From Segatella copri (GTDB lineage: Bacteria > Bacteroidota > Bacteroidia > Bacteroidales > Bacteroidaceae), in the NCBI RefSeq assembly GCF_019249795.2, contig NZ_CP156891.1:1320001-1384000 (forward strand): DNA of 64,000 nucleotides. Direction: 5' to 3'. A program made the translations under genes and the position numbers. Position 1 is the first letter of the stretch; the number at the start of each line of letters is the position of its first letter. Below are positions 1 through 10,744 of this stretch, piece by piece. The notes below the pieces were generated by a model, which worked only from the letters and a program-made list of their open reading frames with translations, searched no databases and was not told the origin of the DNA.

Positions 1-1441
<1,441 letters not shown>

Positions 1442-2050
1442 AAAATATCATTTTTACCTAGCCTTGCGGCTTGGTTTGTTTGTTGTCTGTACTTAGGACG
1501 AATATCCTTTTCGTTTATTGAAGCTTAGTAAACCTGACTTGTCAATTGCTTGACGGTTCGTTTCTTTTACCCAGTCAACTTTCTTATTTCTAAGAAGTTA
1601 ACCGCTTCTTGTACTACTTGTCTGTTTATGTAAAATCTTTCAAAGAACTCTTTCTTTCGTTGCTAAGAGAAAGTGTATTTCTCAAAAGCGAGTGCAAAAG
1701 TACTAACTATTTTTCATTCCACCAAATCTTTTCGCAAAAAAGTTCAGATTTTAGCCAAAATTTAACACATATAAACAATCAAACTCACTTTAAAGACTAT
1801 TTTTCCCCATTACCGAGGATTACATAAAACTACATTTCAACTTAGCAAATACACCTGTGAAAGATTTTACTAGGATCATGTTGAATAGAGCGATATGCAT
1901 ATAAATTTTGCTTTACATATTATAATGTACGCGCGCACAATCATATTTTTTTCTATCTTATCTAACAATACTGCGTTAAATTAATATTTAATCGTCTGTA
2001 AATCAATAACTTATATTAAGAAATTCTTATGAAAACTTAACTATAAAAAG
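1442..2050. other. 16S leader and AT-rich spacer, no gene seen
   Basis: Bases 1442-1690 are the transcribed leader of the rRNA operon (minus strand). Bases 1727-2050 are AT-rich, with stops in all frames and no convincing coding sequence or RNA gene. The left end of the insertion sequence must lie near the right edge of this stretch, but I could not identify its terminal inverted repeat. Confidence 0.6.
1695..1726 (-). promoter_or_regulatory. rRNA operon promoter (Bacteroidota -33/-7)
   Basis: On the minus strand a TTTG (1723-1726) is followed after 20 bases by TACTTTTG (1695-1702), an excellent match to the Bacteroidota sigma-ABfr promoter (TTTG, N19-21, TAnnTTTG). It lies about 250 bases upstream of the mature 16S 5' end, as expected for an rRNA leader. 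Confidence 0.7.
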
Positions 2051-2081
2051 TTGGTCAAGTCGCTGATTTTCAGTAACTTTG
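2051..2081 (+). promoter_or_regulatory. transposase promoter
   Basis: TTGG at 2051-2054, a 19-base spacer and TAACTTTG at 2074-2081 form a Bacteroidota-type promoter. Transcription would start only about 15-20 bases before the transposase ATG. Confidence 0.5.
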
Positions 2082-2106
2082 CAAATCACGACAAACGCAA
2101 AATTAT

Positions 2107-3330
2107 ATGAATACAGGACTTGACCAATATATGGATATCTTTAAAGATGCAGTTGAAGATTCGGCTGCAAAGTTAACAAAAAGTTTCGAGAAAATACTCA
2201 TCGAGGTGATAATTTTGTTCATGGTAATACCAAGAAAGATAAATTTCACCCAAATGGGGAGGTATGGCTCGCATGTTGAGCAAACCTATCGCAACGCATT
2301 CGGCTTAAAAAAGTCGAAAAGCATTGACTGGCTCAAACTTAATGTCTCACTTGCCAAGCGCTTCTTTGGTAAACAGGGAAGATGGGCTATTGCCATTGAT
2401 CCCAGCTACATCAGCAAAGCTGGCAAGAAGACTCCACATATCGGTCGTTTTTGGTCGGGATGTGCACAGTCTGTTAAACATGGTCTCGAAATCATGGGTA
2501 TTGGCCTCATTGATATTGATGCCAAAGACTGCATGATGTTAAAAGCACACCAGTCGCTAAGTAATAAAGAACTGAGTCTTAGAAACAAGACTATGGTAGA
2601 TTTCTATATCAGCGTCATTAAGCGTTACCGCAAGGAACTTCTTAAACTCTCAACCCTCATAGTTGCAGATGCTTACTTCTCTACAAGTACATTTGTTAAT
2701 GGGATAAAGAAAGAAGGGTTCTCTTTGATAAGCCGCTTTCGTGACAATGCTTGTCTCTTTTATGTCTATGCTGGTCCACGTACTGGAAAACGTGGTCGCC
2801 CAAAGACCAAGGATGGCAAGATTGATATGAAGAATCTTGACCTCACTCGAATGGAGAAGATGGAGATGAAAGATATAGAAGGAACAGCTTATACTTTGAT
2901 AGCCTATTCCAAGGCACTCAGGTGTAAAGTTAGACTTGTCATCTGGCAGATGCCGAATGGCAAGAAGAAACTATTCTTCTCTACAGACACCTCACTTTCG
3001 GGTGAAGAAGTACTTCTTTATTATAGAACCAGGTTCCAGATCGAATTTTGCTTTCGTGACGCCAAAGGCTATACTGGTCTTATGGACTGCCAGGCTCGCG
3101 ATAAGTGGAAACTCGATTTTGCTTTCAATGCTTCGTTCACATCACTAAATGTTGCCAAGGTAACTATGAAGGAGATGGGAATGGAATATTCTATGTCTTC
3201 ATTCAAGTCACTGATGACCAATATTTATCTGGTGAAACGAATTTTTAAAGCAAGTGGGTACACCCCGAACCGAACTTTAATTAGCAAGATTTTCAAAGAT
3301 CTCTCGTGCTTACAGCGTATAGCTGCTTAG
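2107..3330 (+). CDS. IS4-family DDE transposase
   Basis: A 407-residue DDE transposase. The first acidic residue is probably in AIDPSYI (about residue 98), the second in IVADAYFS (about 188). The third is in the IS4 hallmark Y-(2)-R-(3)-E-(6)-K, seen as YYRTRFQIEFCFRDAKG near residue 310. The length is normal for IS4/IS1380-like enzymes and the frame is intact, so this copy is probably active. It sits between the rRNA operon and a GH43 gene. A near-identical copy further right has been cut by the prophage. Confidence 0.88.
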   Translation: MNTGLDQYMDIFKDAVEDSAAKLTKSFEKILIEVIILFMVIPRKINFTQMGRYGSHVEQTYRNAFGLKKSKSIDWLKLNVSLAKRFFGKQGRWAIAIDPSYISKAGKKTPHIGRFWSGCAQSVKHGLEIMGIGLIDIDAKDCMMLKAHQSLSNKELSLRNKTMVDFYISVIKRYRKELLKLSTLIVADAYFSTSTFVNGIKKEGFSLISRFRDNACLFYVYAGPRTGKRGRPKTKDGKIDMKNLDLTRMEKMEMKDIEGTAYTLIAYSKALRCKVRLVIWQMPNGKKKLFFSTDTSLSGEEVLLYYRTRFQIEFCFRDAKGYTGLMDCQARDKWKLDFAFNASFTSLNVAKVTMKEMGMEYSMSSFKSLMTNIYLVKRIFKASGYTPNRTLISKIFKDLSCLQRIAA

Positions 3331-3426
3331 CACATTATTGAATTATTAACGAACTATTGATCTAAACCAAACAAGCATAAATCCCTTAAATATTCTATAC
3401 GGCTATGCACTTAACAATAAATCCAC

Positions 3427-4485
3427 TTATTTTTCTATATTTTTTAATTCTTGGTTCCATTTCAGGAGCATTTTGTACTCTTTCTTGGTAATTCTCATGA
3501 AACTGCCATGCTGAGGAGCCGTAACTCCCTTAATGTCCACAGGATCAGAGAAATTACGAAGATACTTATCTGCCTTGCAGATATGGTAATGCTTAGGATG
3601 ATCACTATATTGGATGTAAGCCACACGCCAAGTATCATCACCAATAAGCTGGAAGGCAGAACTTCCCTCTGTCAGTTTACTTCCCTCGAAACTTACGAAG
3701 TCATCATCGACAGGAGCGCTCCAACCATGATTGAGATATTTGCTGGTAGCAGTGAAGATACCTCTCTTTCCACCCTCTTTCTTAATGAGCATGTGATAGA
3801 GACCATCGCTCTTCAGGAAATTGATATCGGCATCGATGGTAGCATACCCCCAGTCGAAGAGTAGCTTAGGAGTGGTGAGTTTGGTAAAGGTCTTGTCAGC
3901 ATAGCTGTAATACATGCGGTCGTACTTCTCCTCAGCACGGTTAAGCATGGAATAGTAAATCATGTATCCGCCCTTCTCACCGTTTTCCCAACAATAGTCA
4001 GGATCCCAGAAAATCTGAGGTGCCCATACACGGTTGATGGTGCTCCAGTCCTTATAAGGAGATGTAGCTGTGGCAGCATCGCAGAAGTTCTGCATGCCCT
4101 TGCGGAAATCGAAGGTAACGCTGGTCCAGTTCTTCAAATCCTTACTCTTCAGGAGATCGATGCCATAGTTGTCCCATTTGTGGCTCTTGCGCACGCACAT
4201 ATCGGTGGTAACCATGATGTATCCTTTGCCATTGTACATACGGGTGATGTAGGCATCACGGGTTCCGCCTTCAATGCGGGCATGCTCTTCTGGATTGAAG
4301 ATAGGGTTGCCATCATTGATGTCCTGATAGTTGTAGCCATCACGGGAAATGGCATAGGCTGTCCACTCCCCCTTATCGCTCATGTGACAATAGAGATAAC
4401 CATAATCTCCCTTTACAAGATTCTGTGCTGTCATTGGCATAAAGGCAGCCAATGCCAAAAGAACGGTTGATAATTTCTTTTTCAT
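3427..4485 (-). CDS. Secreted GH43-like glycoside hydrolase
   Basis: A 352-residue protein with a clear signal peptide (MKKKLSTVLLALAAFMPMTAQ). The mature part reads like a five-bladed beta-propeller of the GH43/DUF377 clan: repeated blade motifs, RVWAPQIFWD (about residue 155), a DADINFL segment and EGSSAF where the catalytic acid glutamate usually lies. GH43 enzymes release arabinose or xylose from plant glycans. The substrate cannot be read here and no SusCD pair is adjacent. It has its own promoter and is separated from gltD by a terminator, so it is monocistronic. Moderately sure of the family, unsure of specificity. Confidence 0.75.
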   Translation of the reverse strand: MKKKLSTVLLALAAFMPMTAQNLVKGDYGYLYCHMSDKGEWTAYAISRDGYNYQDINDGNPIFNPEEHARIEGGTRDAYITRMYNGKGYIMVTTDMCVRKSHKWDNYGIDLLKSKDLKNWTSVTFDFRKGMQNFCDAATATSPYKDWSTINRVWAPQIFWDPDYCWENGEKGGYMIYYSMLNRAEEKYDRMYYSYADKTFTKLTTPKLLFDWGYATIDADINFLKSDGLYHMLIKKEGGKRGIFTATSKYLNHGWSAPVDDDFVSFEGSKLTEGSSAFQLIGDDTWRVAYIQYSDHPKHYHICKADKYLRNFSDPVDIKGVTAPQHGSFMRITKKEYKMLLKWNQELKNIEK

Positions 4486-4533
4486 TTTCTGTTATTTCCT
4501 TAGTTTAATTATTATTAGTCGAAATATTGAGTG

Positions 4534-4565
4534 CAAATTTACACTTTATATTTGGGAATGCCAAA
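4534..4565 (-). promoter_or_regulatory. GH43 gene promoter
   Basis: Minus-strand TTTG (4562-4565), 20-base spacer, TAAATTTG (4534-4541): near-perfect Bacteroidota promoter about 50 bases upstream of the GH43 start codon. Confidence 0.65.
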
Positions 4566-4703
4566 TTATTAAGGAAAATATGGAGAGAAATCACGAATAA
4601 AACCCTTTTTTTGTTGATTATTATTCATAGGACAGGCGATGGAACCGCCTGGAACGGGGGCGGAACGAGAGTGATGAGGGCGGAACGAGGGAGAAGGAGA
4701 AAG

Positions 4704-4744
4704 AAAAAAGGGAGGAAAACCTCATCACTGAGGTCAACCTCCCT
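4704..4744 (-). terminator. Rho-independent terminator after gltD
   Basis: On the minus strand, GGGAGG pairs with CCTCCC around an inner CCTCA/TGAGG stem, followed by TTTTTT. It lies 26 bases beyond the gltD stop and ends the glutamate synthase transcript. Confidence 0.8.
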
Positions 4745-4769
4745 ACACTTATAGTTAAAAATAACCGAT

Positions 4770-6113
4770 TTATTTGTTCAGGAACTTATCTACCTGGGCA
4801 GCAATCTTTCTGCCGCTTGCCATGGCGCGTACTACCAGAGAGGCACCGCTTGCTGCATCGCCAGCCACGAATACATTCTCAGCAAATTCAGGCTGCTGTG
4901 GCTTCAGGAAGCCCATGGCCAGAAATACGGCCTCTGCCTTGATAATCTCCGGTTCGCCAGCCTCTACCATCAACGGGCGACCACCCTCTGGGTTTGGTTT
5001 CCAGTCGATAGGCTGAACCTTCACACCTGTCAGTTTGCCGTTTTTTCCCAGGAACTCCAGAGAGTTGATGTTCCAGCGACGGGTGCATCCTTCCTCATGA
5101 CTGGAAGTTGTCTTCAGGGTGCGAGGCCAGTTTGGCCAAGGATTCTTAGGATCCTCCGGGCCTTCCACTGGCTTAGGCATGATTTCAATCTGGGTTACGC
5201 TCTTGCAACCCTGACGATGTGCGGTACCGATACAGTCGGAACCAGTATCACCACCACCGATTACCAGCACATCCTTGCCCTTGCAGGTAACCAGTTCGTC
5301 CTTAGAGAACTCCATACCGGCGAGGATACGGTTCTGCTGAGAAAGAAGTTCCAGGGCAAAATAAACACCCTTCAGCTCTCTTCCAGGAATCTTCAGGTCG
5401 CGGGCAGTTGGTGTACCGGTAGATACCACGTAGGCATCGAAGCCTTCCGGCAACTTGGTAACGTCAATATGCTGGTTGTATCTGAATTCAATACCCTCCT
5501 CTTCGAGAAGACGGAGACGGCGGTCGATGATGCTCTTGTTGAGTTTGAAGTTAGGAATACCATAACGCAAGAGACCACCAGCATTCTCACGTGCCTCGAA
5601 TACTGTTACCTTATATCCCTTATGGTTCAACTGGTTGGCAGCTACCAATCCCGCAGGACCAGCACCGATGACAGCCACCGTCTTGCCATTACGCTCAGGA
5701 ATCTCAACATGTACATAATCCTCAGAGAAGGCGTGCTCCACGATGGCACACTCATCCTCACGGTTGGTGGTTGGCTCATGATCCATGAGATTCAATACAC
5801 ACGCCTTCTCGCAAAGTGCAGGACAGATGCGTCCTGTGAACTCCGGAAAGTCGTTGGTGGAATTGAGGAGACGATAAGCCAGCTCCCAGTCGCCCTTGTA
5901 GAGGGCATCATTCCACTCCGGTGCCTTGTTGCCCAGCGGACAAGCCCAGTGACAGAAAGGCACACCACAATCCATGCAACGTGAAGCCTGCTGTCGGCGG
6001 TCGTTGCTATTCAATGTCTGTTCTACCTCGCTGAAGTCGAGGATTCTATCGTGAATTGGTCTATAACCTGCTTCCTTGCGAGGTATAGTCAAAAATGCTT
6101 TTGGATTTCCCAT
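4770..6113 (-). CDS. gltD: Glutamate synthase small subunit
   Basis: Beta subunit of NAD(P)H-dependent GOGAT. It oxidises NAD(P)H and passes electrons via FAD and Fe-S centres to the large subunit, which makes glutamate from glutamine and 2-oxoglutarate. N-terminal cysteine clusters (CMDCGVPFCHWACP, then CPALCEKACVLN) bind 4Fe-4S. A GAGPAG FAD motif and a GGGDTGSDC NAD(P) motif follow. The start is placed at MGNPKAF, as in the family and 19 bases after the gltB stop; an upstream in-frame Met would overlap gltB. 447 residues, normal length. Co-transcribed with gltB. Confidence 0.95.
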   Translation of the reverse strand: MGNPKAFLTIPRKEAGYRPIHDRILDFSEVEQTLNSNDRRQQASRCMDCGVPFCHWACPLGNKAPEWNDALYKGDWELAYRLLNSTNDFPEFTGRICPALCEKACVLNLMDHEPTTNREDECAIVEHAFSEDYVHVEIPERNGKTVAVIGAGPAGLVAANQLNHKGYKVTVFEARENAGGLLRYGIPNFKLNKSIIDRRLRLLEEEGIEFRYNQHIDVTKLPEGFDAYVVSTGTPTARDLKIPGRELKGVYFALELLSQQNRILAGMEFSKDELVTCKGKDVLVIGGGDTGSDCIGTAHRQGCKSVTQIEIMPKPVEGPEDPKNPWPNWPRTLKTTSSHEEGCTRRWNINSLEFLGKNGKLTGVKVQPIDWKPNPEGGRPLMVEAGEPEIIKAEAVFLAMGFLKPQQPEFAENVFVAGDAASGASLVVRAMASGRKIAAQVDKFLNK

Positions 6114-6132
6114 CTTTTTTCTAATTTTAAAA

Positions 6133-9100
6133 TTAGTAATCTCGCTGCATATCCGCAATCTTCTGCTGCAACTTCTTTACCTGCTCCTCCTGGAGAACTC
6201 GCTTGTACTCGATTGGCACTACCTGGATGAAATCCTCTACGTAGTGGTTCCAGTCGTCGAGCATAGTACGGGCAAGCTTACTGCCGGTGTAGAGATAATG
6301 CTGACGGATCAGCTCGTGCAACTCCTTGCGATAGGTGCTATCCTCCACGAGATTAATCTCCACCATATCCATGTTACAGAAGTAATCGAAGTTGTGGTTC
6401 TTATCCCATACATAGGCAACACCACCACTCATACCAGCGGCAAAGTTACGGCCAGTTTCACCGAGCACTACTACTCTACCGCCCGTCATATACTCGCAGC
6501 AGTGGTCGCCAGCGCCCTCAATCACGGCGATGGCACCGGAGTTACGAACACCGAAGCGTTCACCTACCTTACCATTGATATACAACTCACCGCTTGTAGC
6601 ACCATACAATCCGGTGTTACCGGCGATGATGTTATCCTCAGCAGAGAAGTTGCTGCGGATAGGAGGAAGGATGGAAACACGACCTCCTGAAAGTCCCTTG
6701 GCGAAATAGTCATTGGTCTCACCTTCGAGTTTGAAATCCACTCCCTTAACCAGGAAGGCACCGAAGCTCTGACCTGCAGAACCCTTGAACTTCACGTTCA
6801 CGGTCTTGTCTGGAAGACCAGCCTCACCATATTTCTCGGCAATCATACCGCTCAGCATCACACCGGCAGCACGATCGGTATTCTTGATGGCAAAATCGAG
6901 GTTCACTTCTTCCTGATTCTCGATGGCACGCTGTGCACCACGAATCAACTGCTGGTCGAGTACATTGTCGAGGTCATGAATCTGCTCGGTAGTATGATAG
7001 AGCGAGCAATGACCTGTCTCACGATGCAAGAGACGAGAGAAATCGAGCAAGTCGGCCTTCTCCTTGATGCTCTTGGCCACCTCTGGCTCTACGGCATCCG
7101 AACCCTCGGTAGGAACAATCTCCTCATCCTTCTTGCGGACGATGAGCTCGGTATGACCGATGATATCGTTCAATGAGGTGTAACCCATCTCTGCCAGATA
7201 TTCACGAACCTCCTCAGCGAGGAAGCGGAAGTAGTTGATAAGATACTTGTAGCTGCCACGGAAGTGCGCACGGAGCTTAGGATCCTGTGTGGCAACACCC
7301 ATAGGACAGGTATTCAAGTTACACTTACGCATCATGACACAACCCAAAACGATGAGGGCTGCCGTACCGAAACTGAATTCCTCAGCACCGAGCAAAGCCA
7401 TCAGGATGATGTCACGACCACTCTTCAACTGACCATCTACCTGCAGACGAACCTGTCCGCGAAGACCGTTTTTCACCAGTGTCTGCTGGGTTTCAGAAAG
7501 TCCGATTTCAGGAGAGATACCAGCGAAACGCATACTTGATGCAGGGCTGGCACCTGTACCACCCTCAGCACCAGAGATAACGATGAGGTCGGCCTTTGCC
7601 TTAGCCACACCGGCAGCGATGGTACCCACACCACTCTCAGCAACCAACTTCACAGAGATAGCCGCCTTAGGGTTTACGTTCTTGAGGTCGAAGATGAGCT
7701 GAGCCAAATCCTCGATACTGTAGATATCGTGATGAGGTGGAGGAGAAATCAAGCTGATGCCAGGAATAGAGTGACGGGTCTTGGCAATGACCTCGTTAAC
7801 CTTGAAGCCAGGCAACTGACCACCCTCACCCGGTTTAGCACCCTGTGCCACCTTGATCTGGATTTCCTCTGCATTTACCAAATATTCAGTAGTCACACCG
7901 AATCGACCGGAAGCCACCTGCTTGGTCTTGCTTGAGAGGCTGATGCCATCCTGTGTAGAATGGAATCGCTCGTTATCCTCACCACCTTCACCGGTATTGC
8001 TTCGGGCACCGAGGGCGTTCATGGCGAGTGCCATTGCCTCGTGAGCCTCTTTGGAGAGGGCACCGAAACTCATTGCACCGGTAACGAAGTGCTTCACGAT
8101 TTCCTCTACCGGCTCCACCTTATCTATAGAGATAGGATTCTTGCGGAAGCTGAAGAAGTCGCGGATGAAGATAGGCTCCTGCTTATCGTCAACGAGATGT
8201 GTATATTTCTTGAAGAGATCATAATCGCCCTTGCGGGTTGCGAGCTGCAGGGTGGCGATGGTCTCTGGGTTCCAAGCGTGCTTGATACCGTCCTTGCGGT
8301 AGTGGAACTGTCCCATACTTGGCAGGAACTCGAGCTTCTTGGTCTCGAATGCCTTGTCGTGCAGGCGGATGGCATCACGGGCGATGGTCTCGAGTCCGAT
8401 ACCGCCGATAGTGCTCACCTCTGTTCCGAAGTAGCTCTTCAGAAGGCTCTCGCTCAAACCGATGCTCTCGAAGATCTTGGCACCACGATAGCTTCGGATG
8501 GTAGAGATACCCATCTTAGCCATAATCTTGAACAAGCCCTTCTTCACAGCCTTGATGTAGTTCTGCTCGGCTGTATGGTAATCCTCCTGAATCTTTCCCT
8601 TCTTTACAAGGTCGTCGAGGATGGCGTATGTCAAGTATGGACAGAGGGCTGATGCACCGTAACCCAACAGGAGGGCTGCATGCATTACCTCACGAATCTC
8701 ACCGCTCTCTACGATGAGGGCTGTCTGCACACGCTTGCCGGCATCAATCAGATAATGATGTACGGCACTCACGGCAAGCAGAGATGGAATGGCGGCATGA
8801 GTTTCATCCACGCCACGGTCGCTCAAGATGATGTAGTTGTAGCCATCATCCACGCTCTGGGCAGCCTGCTTGCAGAGTTCATCCAAAGCCTCGTGCAGTC
8901 CTTCTTCGCCCTTGGCGGTTTCGAAGAGCATGTGGAGTTTTACTGTATTAAATCCCTTGTAGCGGATATTCTGAAGGATATCCAGCTGGGTATTGGTCAG
9001 GATAGGATGTGGCAGACGAACCATCTTGCAGTTGCTCTCGTCTGGGTTCAGAATGCCGGAACCTACACGGCCGATATACTCGGTAAGACTCATCACGAGG

Positions 9101-10656
9101 TTCTCACGGATAGAATCGATAGCAGGGTTGGTAACCTGAGCAAACTGCTGACGGAAGTAGTTGAAGAAAATCTGTGGCTGGTCGGAAAGCACAGCAAGCG
9201 GAGTATCATTACCCATAGAAGCAGTAGGTTCCTGACCCTTGGTAGCCATTGGGATGATAGTACCGTCGATATCTTCCTCGCCAAAACCGAATTCCAATTC
9301 CTTGCGAGTGAGGTTGTCCACACCATTTTCCACCTTACGACCACTGCGAAGTTTCTCCAGTTCAATACGGTTGGTGTTCAACCACTGGCGATATGGATGC
9401 TGGGCAGCCAGGCGCTCCTTGATTTCACCATCGTAGTAGATCTTACCCTCCTGTGTATCGATGAGGAGAATTTTACCAGGCTGCAGACGACCCTTCTCGG
9501 CAATCTCTGTAGGATCGAAATCCATCACACCTACTTCAGATGCGACTACCATCATATCGTTCTTGGTGATGGTATAGCGTGCAGGGCGCAGACCATTTCT
9601 ATCGAGCATACCACCAGCATAACGGCCATCGCTGAAGAGCAGGGCGGCAGGACCATCCCATGGCTCCATCAGGATAGAGTGGTACTCATAGAATGCCTTC
9701 AGATCCTCAGAGATAGGGTTCTTGTCGTTGAAGCTCTCAGGCACCATCACAGCCATGGCATGAGGCAATGACAGGCCGCTCATCACGAAGAACTCAAATA
9801 CATTGTCGAGGCTGGCAGAGTCACTCATATCAGGCTGGACGATAGGAGAAATCTCACGGATATCGCCCAAAGCCTCGCTGCTCAACACACTCTCACGAGC
9901 CTTCATCCAGGCACGGTTACCACGGATGGTGTTAATCTCACCATTGTGGGCAAGGAGACGGAATGGCTGAGCCAGACTCCATGTTGGGAAGGTGTTGGTA
10001 GAGAAGCGGGAGTGAACCAGAGCCAGACCGCTTGTGAAATAATTATTGGTCAAGTCAGGATAATATTGGCGCAACTGGAGGCTGCTCAACATACCCTTAT
10101 ATACGATGTTCGAATTAGACAACGAACAAATAAAGAAATCAGGATCACTGACACGTTTCTCAATACGTTTACGGATAAGATAGAGGGTGCGCTCAAAGAC
10201 AGGCACCTTATCATCTGTAACACCTGTGATAAACACCTGTTTGATAGCTGGTTCGTTACTCAAAGCAGCCTCACCCAAACAATCAGGGTTAGTAGGCACA
10301 TTGCGGAGATGCATCAGCTGCAATCCCTCGCGTTCAATTTCCTCAATCATGATAGAGAGAATATCCTGCTGTTTCTTCTCATCCTTAGGCAAGAAGACGA
10401 GACCCGTACCATATTTACCTTTTTCTGGCACTGGGATACCCTGAAGAAGAATAAACTCATGTGGAATCTGGAGCATGATACCGGCACCATCACCCGTCTT
10501 GTTATCGGCACCCTCTGCACCACGATGACGCATGTTCTCGAGTACCTTCAAGGCGTTATCGACCAGCTCATGACTCTTGTTACCGTGGATATTCACCACC
10601 ATACCTACGCCACACGCATCGTGCTCATAGGCTGAACTGTACAATCCTTTTTCCAT
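6133..10656 (-). CDS. gltB: Glutamate synthase large subunit
   Basis: A 1507-residue alpha subunit of glutamate synthase. The N-terminal class II amidotransferase domain has its nucleophile Cys15 in DACGVG, normally exposed by removal of a short propeptide. The central and FMN-binding domains follow (GAEGGTGASP near residue 1050), then the 3Fe-4S cysteines in CNLNTCPMG (about 1110-1120) and a C-terminal beta-helix with glycine-rich repeats. It hydrolyses glutamine and transfers ammonia to 2-oxoglutarate. The gene lies between asnB and gltD on the same strand and forms the core of a nitrogen-assimilation operon. Nothing is missing or truncated. Confidence 0.97.
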   Translation of the reverse strand: MEKGLYSSAYEHDACGVGMVVNIHGNKSHELVDNALKVLENMRHRGAEGADNKTGDGAGIMLQIPHEFILLQGIPVPEKGKYGTGLVFLPKDEKKQQDILSIMIEEIEREGLQLMHLRNVPTNPDCLGEAALSNEPAIKQVFITGVTDDKVPVFERTLYLIRKRIEKRVSDPDFFICSLSNSNIVYKGMLSSLQLRQYYPDLTNNYFTSGLALVHSRFSTNTFPTWSLAQPFRLLAHNGEINTIRGNRAWMKARESVLSSEALGDIREISPIVQPDMSDSASLDNVFEFFVMSGLSLPHAMAVMVPESFNDKNPISEDLKAFYEYHSILMEPWDGPAALLFSDGRYAGGMLDRNGLRPARYTITKNDMMVVASEVGVMDFDPTEIAEKGRLQPGKILLIDTQEGKIYYDGEIKERLAAQHPYRQWLNTNRIELEKLRSGRKVENGVDNLTRKELEFGFGEEDIDGTIIPMATKGQEPTASMGNDTPLAVLSDQPQIFFNYFRQQFAQVTNPAIDSIRENLVMSLTEYIGRVGSGILNPDESNCKMVRLPHPILTNTQLDILQNIRYKGFNTVKLHMLFETAKGEEGLHEALDELCKQAAQSVDDGYNYIILSDRGVDETHAAIPSLLAVSAVHHYLIDAGKRVQTALIVESGEIREVMHAALLLGYGASALCPYLTYAILDDLVKKGKIQEDYHTAEQNYIKAVKKGLFKIMAKMGISTIRSYRGAKIFESIGLSESLLKSYFGTEVSTIGGIGLETIARDAIRLHDKAFETKKLEFLPSMGQFHYRKDGIKHAWNPETIATLQLATRKGDYDLFKKYTHLVDDKQEPIFIRDFFSFRKNPISIDKVEPVEEIVKHFVTGAMSFGALSKEAHEAMALAMNALGARSNTGEGGEDNERFHSTQDGISLSSKTKQVASGRFGVTTEYLVNAEEIQIKVAQGAKPGEGGQLPGFKVNEVIAKTRHSIPGISLISPPPHHDIYSIEDLAQLIFDLKNVNPKAAISVKLVAESGVGTIAAGVAKAKADLIVISGAEGGTGASPASSMRFAGISPEIGLSETQQTLVKNGLRGQVRLQVDGQLKSGRDIILMALLGAEEFSFGTAALIVLGCVMMRKCNLNTCPMGVATQDPKLRAHFRGSYKYLINYFRFLAEEVREYLAEMGYTSLNDIIGHTELIVRKKDEEIVPTEGSDAVEPEVAKSIKEKADLLDFSRLLHRETGHCSLYHTTEQIHDLDNVLDQQLIRGAQRAIENQEEVNLDFAIKNTDRAAGVMLSGMIAEKYGEAGLPDKTVNVKFKGSAGQSFGAFLVKGVDFKLEGETNDYFAKGLSGGRVSILPPIRSNFSAEDNIIAGNTGLYGATSGELYINGKVGERFGVRNSGAIAVIEGAGDHCCEYMTGGRVVVLGETGRNFAAGMSGGVAYVWDKNHNFDYFCNMDMVEINLVEDSTYRKELHELIRQHYLYTGSKLARTMLDDWNHYVEDFIQVVPIEYKRVLQEEQVKKLQQKIADMQRDY

Positions 10657-10744
10657 TTCTTGTTCGTTTTATATCGGTTATTTCTAACTATTTTTCTTAC
10701 TTAAATATGAAGTACAAAGTGATTCTTCACTCTCCACTCTTCAC

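Larger units (their letters stand above)
2041..3359 (+). mobile_element. IS4-type insertion sequence, complete copy
   Basis: A single-gene insertion sequence. Its right boundary is set at 3359 because the second copy (29232-29960, opposite strand) matches through ...GAACTATTG and diverges immediately after. The left boundary is approximate; no clear partner to the right terminal sequence is visible upstream of the transposase. The two copies differ by only a few bases where they can be compared, implying recent transposition within this genome. Confidence 0.75.

Noticed and set aside
2000..2050. Left inverted repeat of the insertion sequence
   Set aside because: I looked for a partner of the right-end sequence CAATAGTTCGTTAATAA and found no convincing match, so no terminal repeat is reported.
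4527..4754. 75-codon plus-strand frame between the GH43 gene and gltD
   Set aside because: It covers a promoter and a terminator for the minus strand and has a low-complexity Arg/Lys-rich translation.
5097..9771. Several plus-strand open frames of 200-360 codons
   Set aside because: All are antisense shadows of gltD and gltB, whose family motifs on the minus strand are unmistakable.
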